A stretch of DNA of 33,913 nt from positions 1 through 33,913 of the forward strand of contig JAZRDC010000103.1 of the NCBI GenBank assembly GCA_045660065.1. Direction: 5' to 3'. Both the position numbers and the translations under genes were made by a program. Numbering within the stretch: the stretch's first letter is position 1; the number at the start of each line of letters is the position of its first letter. Shown piece after piece: positions 23,371-31,900 of this stretch. Below the pieces are notes generated by a model that saw nothing but the letters and a program-made list of their open reading frames with translations, was not told the origin of the DNA and did not search any database. This DNA is from RGIG2094 sp045660065 (GTDB lineage Bacteria; Bacillota; Clostridia; RGIG6154).

Positions 23371-25116
23371 TTATTTAAGCAAACCGCCTGTAATGTCCAA
23401 AACTGCTGTGCTTAATTTTTTCATTTGTACTTCTGCATCTTTTAAATCGCTGCCTTTAGCAAAGAAATAGAACTTGATTTTAGGTTCTGTACCTGACGGA
23501 CGGATAATAAACTTTTTGTTGTCAGGAAGATAAAATGCCAGAACATCTGATTTAGGCAAATCAATTTTTTCTTCTTTTCCGCTTTCAAGGTCGTAAGATA
23601 CGCTCTTGGAGTAATCACAGAATTTAATAACTTTTTCGCCATCAACTTCTTTGATAGGATTATTTTTAAGTGCCTCAACCATTGCCGCAATCTTTTTGGT
23701 ACCTTCCATTCCCTCTAAGGTTACAGAATGCTGAAGTTCTTTATAATATCCGTGTTCTTCGTAAATTTCCATAAGGCCGTCATAAAGAGTCATACCACGG
23801 CTTTCATAATATGCAGCCATTTCCGCAATAAGCATAGATGCAACAACTGCATCTTTATCTCTTGCATATGTTCCTGAAAGATAGCCATAACTTTCTTCGT
23901 AGCCGAACACAAAGCGTTTTTCTTCGCCTTTTTCTTCCAATCCCTTAATAACTTCGCCGATAAATTTAAAGCCTGTTAAAACATTTGTAACATCAATTCC
24001 ATACTTTTCGCAAATTCTGTCTGTAAGTTCTGTTGTAACAACAGTTTTAACAACAACTGCATCTTTTGGAAGAATACCTTTGGCATGTCTTTGTGATAAA
24101 ACATAATTTACAAGCAAAATACCCATCTGATTTCCTGAAATCGGGATAAATTCGCCGTCAGGATTTTTCACCATAGCGCCAACTCTGTCGCTGTCAGGGT
24201 CTGTTCCGATGATAAGTGAACTTCCCACTTGGTTTGCAAGATCTACTGCGTAGCAAAAACCTTCAGGATTTTCAGGATTTGGTGAAACTACGGTAGAAAA
24301 CGCAGGATCAGGCATTTCCTGCTCTTTAACAACAAACACATTTTTAACGCCGATCATAGCAAGAATTCTTCTTACAAGTTTGTTGCCCGCACCATGGAAA
24401 GGTGTGTAAACAATTTTCAAATCATCTGCAATTTTTTCCACTAAATCTTTGTTGATGCTCTGCGCAAACACATTTTCAAGATAAGCCTTGTCAACATCTT
24501 CGCCGATGATTGTAAGAAGGTCAGATGCGTCTGCTTCTTCATCACTTACTGATTTCACTCCGCAGAAAATGTCTGTTTTGTTGATATTTTCCAAAACCTT
24601 GTCCGCAAAATAAGGTGGCATCTGTGCGCCGTCTTCCCAGTACACCTTGTAGCCGTTATATTTTGCAGGGTTATGACTTGCAGTGATAATAATACCTGAT
24701 ATACAATTTAAGTGTCTTATTGTAAAAGAAAGTTCAGGTGTAGGACGAAGTTCATCAAACAAATAAACTTTAATTCCGTTTGCAACCAAAACCTTTGCGG
24801 CTTCATAGGCAAATCTGTCTGAATAAAGTCTTGAATCGAAAGCGATTGCAACACCTCTTTTTTTAGCCTCCTCACCTTCTGCGCAGATAAGTGTGGCAAG
24901 ACCTTGTGTCGCACGTTTTACAACATATATGTTCATACGGTTTGTTCCTGCACCGATTACGCCACGAAGTCCTGCTGTGCCGAAACTCAAATCCTGATAA
25001 AATCTTTCGTTGATTTCATTTTCGTCATCTTTAATGGCAACAAGTTGTTCTTTAAGTTCATTGTCAAGGCCTTCAAAAGATAACCATTTTTCGTACATTT
25101 CTCTTGCATTTAACAT
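23371..25116 (-). CDS. Phosphoglucomutase/phosphomannomutase
   Basis: 581 aa alpha-D-phosphohexomutase of the long PgcA type, supplying glucose-1-phosphate for sugar nucleotides and wall glycans. Domain 1 holds the phosphoserine S147 in TASHNPAKYNGYKVYW; domain 2-3 has the metal loop GTDPDSDRVG; the sugar-binding GYEESYG and C-terminal phosphate-binding RPSGTEPKIKFY are all present. AGAGGGGA precedes the ATG at 25116. First gene of the run down to 16033, which links it to the polysaccharide genes. Confidence 0.94.
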   Translation of the reverse strand: MLNAREMYEKWLSFEGLDNELKEQLVAIKDDENEINERFYQDLSFGTAGLRGVIGAGTNRMNIYVVKRATQGLATLICAEGEEAKKRGVAIAFDSRLYSDRFAYEAAKVLVANGIKVYLFDELRPTPELSFTIRHLNCISGIIITASHNPAKYNGYKVYWEDGAQMPPYFADKVLENINKTDIFCGVKSVSDEEADASDLLTIIGEDVDKAYLENVFAQSINKDLVEKIADDLKIVYTPFHGAGNKLVRRILAMIGVKNVFVVKEQEMPDPAFSTVVSPNPENPEGFCYAVDLANQVGSSLIIGTDPDSDRVGAMVKNPDGEFIPISGNQMGILLVNYVLSQRHAKGILPKDAVVVKTVVTTELTDRICEKYGIDVTNVLTGFKFIGEVIKGLEEKGEEKRFVFGYEESYGYLSGTYARDKDAVVASMLIAEMAAYYESRGMTLYDGLMEIYEEHGYYKELQHSVTLEGMEGTKKIAAMVEALKNNPIKEVDGEKVIKFCDYSKSVSYDLESGKEEKIDLPKSDVLAFYLPDNKKFIIRPSGTEPKIKFYFFAKGSDLKDAEVQMKKLSTAVLDITGGLLK

Positions 25117-25160
25117 AAAAAAATCCCCTCTTTCTGAAAAATTATATACTTATTATATAT

Positions 25161-25189
25161 ATAATATTCCAAAATGGCTCTAAAGTCAA
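25161..25189 (-). promoter_or_regulatory. Promoter of the polysaccharide operon
   Basis: Minus strand TTGACT (25189-25184), 17 bp, TATTAT (25166-25161). I see no other clear promoter or terminator in the gaps of the following nine genes, all 26 bp or less. Confidence 0.75.
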
Positions 25190-25271
25190 GGAATTTGCCC
25201 AAATTTTAAGGTTTAAAACCCGGTAAAATATGTAATAATATCCATATCACACAAAAAAGGAGTTTTAAACT

Positions 25272-25535
25272 ATGAAAAAGACATCAAGACGCAGAGTAAT
25301 TATTCTTTCTGACCTTAATTCGGGATACTTTGAACAGGCAGTTTTTTATATAAAAGCAGGGTCGGACTGTGCTGAAGATATTTTAATGGTTGAAGCCAAC
25401 AAAATAGTAAACGAATTCAGTAAAAAATATTCCAACATTCCTAAAAACACAAAAAAATTTACGGCACTGAAAAAATGTGCCGCAATTTTAGGTGTATTTA
25501 CAGTTTGTGCAATTATCCTTTATATTTTTCAATGA
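25272..25535 (+). CDS. Small C-terminally anchored membrane protein, unknown function
   Basis: 87 aa, basic N-terminus (MKKTSRRR), a soluble middle (LSDLNSGYFEQAVFYIK) and one C-terminal hydrophobic segment (about 67-86). Good AAAGGAG site 8 bases before the ATG; a possible weak promoter TTAAAA-N17-TAATAT lies at 25213-25241. Codon use and the ribosome site support a real gene. Its last 23 bases overlap the tail of the convergent oxidoreductase gene. I do not recognise a family. Confidence 0.75.
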   Translation: MKKTSRRRVIILSDLNSGYFEQAVFYIKAGSDCAEDILMVEANKIVNEFSKKYSNIPKNTKKFTALKKCAAILGVFTVCAIILYIFQ

Positions 25536-27039
25536 TTTTCAGGGCAATTTTAATGCCGTCTGCCGCAGAAGATGTAATTCCGCCTGCATATCCTGCACCC
25601 TCACCTGCAGGATAAAGACCTTTTATGTTGCTTTGTAAATCATCACCGCGAACTATTCTTACAGGTGATGAACTTCTTGTTTCGGGGGCAGTTAAAACTG
25701 CGTCATACAAATCAAAGCCCTTGATTTTCTGCGCCATAAAGGGAATTGCCGCCTTTAATCCCTCGCAAACAAAATCAGGTAAAACTTTGGTTAAATCTGC
25801 TTTTTTAACACCCGGGAAACAGGTCGGTTCTACCCTTCCAAAACTTTCAGATGTCTGATTTTTCAAAAAATCACCCAACAACTGACAAGGGGCATCATAA
25901 TTTCCGCCGCCAACTTCAAAGGCTCTTTTTTCGATTTCCCGCTGAAACTCAATTCCCGACAACACGCCTTTTTTAAAATCATCAGGAGTTACGCTTACCA
26001 AAAGAGCGCTGTTGGCGTTTTTACCATCTCTTGCACGATAACTCATACCGTTGGTAACAACCTGATTTTTCTCGCTTGTTGCACCTACAACATACCCGCC
26101 GGGGCACATACAAAATGTATAAACCCCTCTGCCCGATGTAAGGTGATGGGACAACTTGTAGTCCGCCGCAGGAAGCAGTTTATGTTCAGTTCCGTACTGG
26201 GCATTATTTATAAGACTCTGGGGATGCTCAATTCTTAAGCCTACCGAAAATGGCTTTGGCTCCATAATCGCACCCTTTTTTTCCACAAGGGAAAAGGTAT
26301 CTCTTGCGCTATGGCCAACCGCCAACACAAGACAATCTGTTTCAAAATCTTTGTGGGCGCAAACCTTATTGATTTTTCCGCCACTTGCATCAAAATCCTT
26401 AAGGCATGACCCAAAATGAAACTCACCGCCCAAAGATATTATTTCGCATCTTATGTTTTTTACAACATCTATCAGAACATCAGTTCCGATATGTGGCTTT
26501 GCGGTGTATGTGATTTCTTCTCCTGCGCCAAATCTTGCAAAAACCTCAAGAACCTCTTTGGCAATTGTGCCTGAAACTCCCGTATTTAACTTTCCGTCAG
26601 AAAAAGTTCCTGCACCGCCTTCACCAAACTGAATGTTTGAATTTTCGTCTAAAATGCGGTTGTTTTTAAAATTATCAACATCTCTTTCCCTTTGGGAAAC
26701 ATCATTGCCACGCTCTAAAAGAATTGGTCTTAAACCCGCCTTTGCAAGATAAAGTCCGCAGAAAAGTCCCGCAGGGCCTGTACCTGCAATTACAGGTCTT
26801 ATTTTAGCATTTATTTCTTTTATTTCATCTAAAAGTATCTTTTTTTCAACATAGTCCTGTTTTTCCGCAAACGCTTCCACAGAATAAACATAAAGAATGT
26901 TTTTCTTGTTTCTGGCATCGATTGACTTTCTTTTTATGTTGTAGCGGTAAATATTTTTAAGTCCGCTTTTTTGTTTTATTTTCTTTTCCAACTGCTCATT
27001 TGTATGGGTAAAAGGCAGTCTTATATCATTTATTATCAT
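25513..27039 (-). CDS. FAD-dependent NAD(P)-type dehydrogenase (COG2509-like)
   Basis: 508 aa flavoprotein. An N-terminal ~80-residue alpha/beta region (RYNIKRKSIDAR) is followed by an FAD-binding motif G86-T-G-P-A-G91 (PVIAGTGPAGLF), then GEGGAGTFSDGKLN (about 137-150) and the ALHLTSGRG-like (HHLTSGRGVYTF), CMCPGGYVVGA and C-terminal YPAGEGAGYAGGI blocks. This is the family of uncharacterised 'FAD-dependent dehydrogenases' of Firmicutes, cytoplasmic, substrate unknown. The ATG at 27039 follows AAAGGAG and overlaps the upstream stop (ATGA), so I prefer it over an upstream in-frame start. Its tail overlaps the convergent small gene by 23 bases. Confidence 0.9.
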   Translation of the reverse strand: MIINDIRLPFTHTNEQLEKKIKQKSGLKNIYRYNIKRKSIDARNKKNILYVYSVEAFAEKQDYVEKKILLDEIKEINAKIRPVIAGTGPAGLFCGLYLAKAGLRPILLERGNDVSQRERDVDNFKNNRILDENSNIQFGEGGAGTFSDGKLNTGVSGTIAKEVLEVFARFGAGEEITYTAKPHIGTDVLIDVVKNIRCEIISLGGEFHFGSCLKDFDASGGKINKVCAHKDFETDCLVLAVGHSARDTFSLVEKKGAIMEPKPFSVGLRIEHPQSLINNAQYGTEHKLLPAADYKLSHHLTSGRGVYTFCMCPGGYVVGATSEKNQVVTNGMSYRARDGKNANSALLVSVTPDDFKKGVLSGIEFQREIEKRAFEVGGGNYDAPCQLLGDFLKNQTSESFGRVEPTCFPGVKKADLTKVLPDFVCEGLKAAIPFMAQKIKGFDLYDAVLTAPETRSSSPVRIVRGDDLQSNIKGLYPAGEGAGYAGGITSSAADGIKIALKIIEKYKG

Positions 27040-28313
27040 TGTTTCTCCTTTAATGACATTGCCGCATTTTCCCCTGCCAAAAATCCGCTTGACCAGGCCC
27101 ATTGCAAGTTAAACCCACCGCAATCGCCGTCAATATCTAAAATTTCTCCTGCCAGGTACAATCCTTTTGCTTTTTTGGATTCCATAGTATCGGGATTTAC
27201 ATCTCCCGTTTCAATTCCCCCTGCAGTTACCTGTGCATTTTTCCACGGGTTTGTGCCGATAATTTCAAATTCCCAGCCTTTGATTTTTCCCGCCAATGTC
27301 TTTATAGTTTTATCTGATATATTTTTTGACGGTACATTTAATTTTAATTCTTCATCGCTTTCTTTTAAAATCTGTCTTGCAATTTGTTTGTTCAGCATTC
27401 CGTTAAGGAAGTTTTCCGCAGCAACATCAGAAAGGTCTTTTCTTCTTTCAAACAATATATCTTCTATTTCAGAAAAATTGTATTCGGGAATTAAATCTAT
27501 CTTAATTTTAATGTTTTTATTTCCTTTGTTTAGCATTTCACTTGCTTTTCTCGAAAGTTGGAATATAGGTGGTCCTGACAGACCGTAATCTGTGAACATA
27601 ACCTCGCCATATTCTTTCTGAACTGATTTGTTATCGCCAAGTAAAGTTGCATGTCCCATAAGTTTTACGCCTTTTAATGCCCTTACTCTTTTTACATCGC
27701 ATTTAAGTTGAACAAGAGCAGGAAAAAGAGGTGTTAATTTATGGCCGAAATGGCCAGCCAGTTTATATGCACTTCCGTCTGTTCCAAATTCAGGGGCGGC
27801 TTTTCCACCTGTGCATAAAATAACTTTTTTTGCCTTTACGGTTTCGCCCTTTGAAGATAAAATTTCAAAAACTCCCCCTATGGATTTAATTTTCACAACT
27901 TCAAAATCCGTTATCTCAGAAATTCCAAGCCTTTGCGCCTTTAACCTTAACATATCTACAACAGATGCTGCCTGCAGGCTCATAGGATACATTTTTCCAT
28001 CTTCAAGTTCTGTGGGAAGTACACCGATTTTTTTAAAAAAGTCCATTGTTTTATCAAAATCATATTCCTCAAATGCCTTCTGGGCAAAAAGGGCATTTTG
28101 ACCGTGATATCTGTCCATAAAAAGATTTCTGTTGGAAATATTGCATCTTCCGTTACCTGTGGCTAAAATTTTTCTTGCAACTCTTTGTCCTTTTTCCAAA
28201 ATTGCAATTTTTAAGTTTTTGTCAATTTCCGCAGCACAAACAGATGCAGCAAATCCTGCCGCACCGCCGCCAATTATTGCAATATCAATCTTTTTTAACA
28301 TATCCTGTGCCAA
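27036..28313 (-). CDS. HI0933/BaiN-like FAD-dependent oxidoreductase
   Basis: 425 aa flavoprotein of the HI0933/YhiN/BaiN family. FAD-binding GGGAAG (15-20) in IAIIGGGAAGFAAS, family motif ATGNGRCNISN (about 51-61), LCTGGKAAPEFGTDG, a VTAGGI block and the C-terminal GEILDIDGDCGGFNLQWAWSSG. In gut Clostridia some members reduce bile-acid intermediates (baiN), but the family is wide and the role here cannot be assigned. The TTG at 28313 has GAGG eight bases upstream; the ATG at 28301 and GTG at 28322 have poorer spacing. Coupled by ATGA to the second flavoprotein gene, so the two may act together. Confidence 0.9.
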   Translation of the reverse strand: MAQDMLKKIDIAIIGGGAAGFAASVCAAEIDKNLKIAILEKGQRVARKILATGNGRCNISNRNLFMDRYHGQNALFAQKAFEEYDFDKTMDFFKKIGVLPTELEDGKMYPMSLQAASVVDMLRLKAQRLGISEITDFEVVKIKSIGGVFEILSSKGETVKAKKVILCTGGKAAPEFGTDGSAYKLAGHFGHKLTPLFPALVQLKCDVKRVRALKGVKLMGHATLLGDNKSVQKEYGEVMFTDYGLSGPPIFQLSRKASEMLNKGNKNIKIKIDLIPEYNFSEIEDILFERRKDLSDVAAENFLNGMLNKQIARQILKESDEELKLNVPSKNISDKTIKTLAGKIKGWEFEIIGTNPWKNAQVTAGGIETGDVNPDTMESKKAKGLYLAGEILDIDGDCGGFNLQWAWSSGFLAGENAAMSLKEKQ

Positions 28314-28334
28314 AAATATCACCTCAACATATAT

Positions 28335-28363
28335 ATTATATTTCTTTATTCCCCTTTTGTCAA
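28335..28363 (-). promoter_or_regulatory. Promoter of the flavoprotein pair
   Basis: Minus strand TTGACA (28363-28358), 17 bp, TATAAT (28340-28335): full consensus. Confidence 0.85.
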
Positions 28364-28375
28364 TTCACCTTTTCA

Positions 28376-28404
28376 TTGACTTTTTAATTAAAATATTATA
28401 AAAT
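28376..28404 (+). promoter_or_regulatory. Promoter of the YkgJ-like gene and GLUG protein
   Basis: TTGACT (28376-28381), 17 bp, TAAAAT (28399-28404). It is back to back with the preceding promoter; only 12 bp separate the two -35 boxes. Confidence 0.75.
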
Positions 28405-28427
28405 TAAGGTAGAAAGAAGGGTAATTT

Positions 28428-28943
28428 ATGACTGTATACGATTTTTATATACCAATTTACGAAAGTTTAGAAAATGTAACTCCCTTAAAAAAGGACTGCG
28501 GATTGCTTTGCGGTGCCGCCTGCTGTAAGGACGGAGAAGAAAAAACGGGTATGCTTTTGTTCCCCTTTGAAGAAAGACTTTTATCGGGTGCTGACTTTGC
28601 AACCATTGAAGAGTCCAACTGCGAATATGGTGAAACCGAAGTTGCAAAACTTTTTTTCTGCAACGGTACATGTGACCGCTCTTTGCGTCCCCTTGCCTGC
28701 AGAATTTTCCCACTTATGCCATATTTAAAAGACGGCAAGATGACTCTTGTTATGAACCCTATGGCAAAAGGAATTTGCCCCTTGGCAAGAAGTCTTGAAA
28801 TTTCCGATCTGGAACCAAAATTCGTAAAAACCGTCAAAAAGGCTATGAACAGAATTATGAAACTCAAAGACGGTAAGGATTACATTTTAATGCTTACCGA
28901 AATTGCAGATGATTTTGAAAAAGTAAGAAACCAGTTCAAATAG
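28428..28943 (+). CDS. YkgJ-family cysteine-cluster protein
   Basis: 171 aa, cytoplasmic, with cysteines C24, C28, C32 and C33 (CGLLCGAACC), C65, C78, C82, C91 (ACRIFPLMP) and C117. This is the YkgJ/CxxCxxCC pattern, thought to bind zinc or an iron-sulfur cluster; biochemical role unknown. AAGAAGGG precedes the ATG. The giant surface gene starts 24 bp downstream without an obvious terminator or new promoter, so they are probably co-transcribed. Confidence 0.88.
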   Translation: MTVYDFYIPIYESLENVTPLKKDCGLLCGAACCKDGEEKTGMLLFPFEERLLSGADFATIEESNCEYGETEVAKLFFCNGTCDRSLRPLACRIFPLMPYLKDGKMTLVMNPMAKGICPLARSLEISDLEPKFVKTVKKAMNRIMKLKDGKDYILMLTEIADDFEKVRNQFK

Positions 28944-28967
28944 ATATTAAGAAAGGTGCATAAATAA

Positions 28968-31900
28968 ATGAAAAAGTTGTTTTTTGTTTTATTTTTATGT
29001 ATAAGTTTTGTTCTGCCCCTTTCAGCCTCGGCAGACAGCAATATATCAAGGCAGGAGTTTATCAGTATGATAAATTCTTCTCTTTCCATATCTTCTGATA
29101 CTACTTCGCCTCTTATTGATGTTTCAAGAAACAACCCATATTATAATGACATAAAATCAGCCGTAGGCTACGGATATATCAAAGGCGACGAAAATGGAAA
29201 AATCAATCCAACAAGTTATCTTACCCGTGCAGAAGCCGCAGTTATGCTTGGCAGAATTATGGGCACAAAAGATGTGAAAAACACAGATTTTAAAGATGAC
29301 CAATTAATTTATGACTGGGCAAAACCATCTGTTAAAAGTTTAACCGACCTTAAAATCATCACAGGACACGATGATTTTACATACCGTCCCGATGATTTTT
29401 TAACCGTAGAACAATGCAAAATTATTGTTGCAAGAATTAAAAATAATCTTTACGGCGGCGGAACGGGAAGCAAAGACGCCCCTTATAAGATTAACTCTTT
29501 TTTCCATTTGAGAAATATTTCTTTAAACCCTGGAAAACACTTTGTTCTTACAAATGATATAAATCTTTTAAACTCAGACTTTATCTATTATCCTGCAAAA
29601 AACTTCAGCGGAAGTCTTGATGGAAAGGGCTTTAAACTCATCGGTCTTAAGTCAGCATCTTCTCATAAAGGGATTTTTGAAACTGTTACAGAAAAAGGCA
29701 AAATATTAAATCTTAAACTTTCAACACCAACGGAATTTCTTTCTTTTGCAACAGAAAATAAAGGAACAATTGAAAATTGTGCCAACATATCTGGTTCTCG
29801 CAAAAACACCTTTACTTTAAACACTGTTTATTCGGGCAACATCACAAACATTAACACAGGCACAATCAAAAACTGCTATAACACATCAAATATTACATAT
29901 TCAAACGGTGTTGCAGCAGGTATCTGCGGTGTAAATTCAGGCAGTATTGTAAATTGCTTCAACACGGGAAATTCTGAAGAAAACAAAGCATCAGGAATTT
30001 GCGCACTTAATTATTCTTTAGTGGAAAACTGTTTCAGCACAGGTTACCTTTCAGGAGACGACAGTACCGCCATCGCGGGAAAAGACTCTGATGTAAAGCC
30101 AAAAAATTGTTATTATACATCAAAAATGTTTTCTCCGGGAGAAAAAAAGATTACACAAAACGCTCTTATATCGCTTTTTGTAACACTTGCCGACTTTGAA
30201 CTTACAGAAGAAAATGACTTCCCTACTCTAAAGTCTAACCCATTTTATGGCAACGAAAATTATACCGACTTTGCAGGCGGCGACGGAAGTTATATAAATC
30301 CGTTTTTGGTGTCAGAGCCGAAACATCTGGAAAACATAAAAAAATACCCGCAGGCTCACTTTAAACAAACTCAAAACATTTCGCTTTCAGAAGTGAAAGA
30401 CTTTTCTGCAATCGGCAGCAAAAATGCACCATTTACAGGCGTTTATGACGGTGCGGGTTATGAAATTTCCGATTTGATTTTATATTCACCCCTTAGCGAT
30501 AACATTTCTCTGTTCGGATACTCATCAGGTGAAATTAAAAATCTCCATCTTAAAAACTTTTTAATAAATGGAAATACTGCAATTGCATCCCTTGTCGCAC
30601 AAAATGACGGAACTGTTGACAACTGTTCTTCAGATGCGTACATAACCGCTTCCACAGGTGCAGGTCTTGTATTTATTAACAACGGCGCTGTCTTAAAAAG
30701 CACTTTTTCAGGATATGTAAAGGGCGGACCTTCTGCAAGTGCTTTTGTATATACAAATAACGGATCTTTGGAAAACTGCTTTGCAGGTGGAAGCGTAACT
30801 GCCGCAAAAACAGGCGGAATAAGTTATGTAAATAATTCCCTTATTACAAGTTGTTGCAGTTTCTCTTTGGTTTCGGGAAACAAAACAGGGCATTTAGCAT
30901 TTGACAACTATGGCGAAATCACAAAAAGTTACTATTTAAACGGCTACAATGCGGTGGTTTCTACTGCAAGTAATATAGAAGCCTTTCCAAGAACAAAAAT
31001 TCAGGCTCAATACAAAGACTCCTTTGAACTTCTTGATTTTAATATATGGAAACTTTCAAAAGGTGATTATCCTGAACTTATAAGCAATCCAAAAGCCCTC
31101 TCTGCTCCTGAAAACACAACAGATTTTGCAGGTGGCAACGGAAGTTTTGCAAACCCATTTAAAATAGTAACACCAAAGCATCTTGCCAATATTTCAAAAT
31201 ATCCTGCCAAGAGTTTTATACTTATGAACAACATTGACTTAAGTCAGATTTCAAAAACAGAAGGCTTTGTTCAGCCTGAAATTTTCAGCGGATTTTTTGA
31301 CGGTAACGGACACACACTTTCAAACTTAAATCAAAAGGGAATTTCATCTCTTTTTAACACAAACTACGGAATAATATCAAATCTTGCCACAGAGAACTTT
31401 ACCCTATACGGAGAATTTACTGCACCTGTTTGCATCACCAACAACGGTGTTATAACTCTTTGCAGAAACAATTCAAAAATTACTGGTGAAAATGTATCAG
31501 GCATTACCGCAAAAAACAGTGGCACAGTCAGCAGATGTGTCAGCAACGGTAACTTAAAAGGAAATCTGGCAGGGGGAATTTCTGTCTTTAACGATGGCGA
31601 AATTTCTGACTGTCTTGTAAGTGCCGATGTTATTGGCATAAACGGTTTATCCAAAATTTTTGGTGTTGCCTCAGGCGGACAGATACTTTCTTCAATGGTA
31701 ACGGGCGATTTGTACTTTGAAAAAGGTATCGGCAAATTTTACCCTGTGTCTGACACTCCTTACAGTTTTTGCTACTATCTTGACAGATATAACGAAAAAT
31801 TTGAGGGAAAAATTGACTTTTCACAACTTATTACCAAAAAAGATTTAAACGGAATTAATTTTTCCGACATCTGGGTAAATCAGGAGGGAAAATTCCCTTA

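Noticed and set aside
27040..27102. Upstream start of the COG2509-like flavoprotein
   Set aside because: It would overlap the preceding gene by over 60 bases; the ATG at 27039 has AAAGGAG and an ATGA junction.
26971..27588. Plus-strand open frame of about 205 codons
   Set aside because: It is antisense to two clear flavoprotein genes, with no ribosome site or recognisable protein sequence.
31364..31824. Minus-strand open frames within the GLUG protein
   Set aside because: They are shadows of a repetitive coding region that reads continuously on the plus strand.
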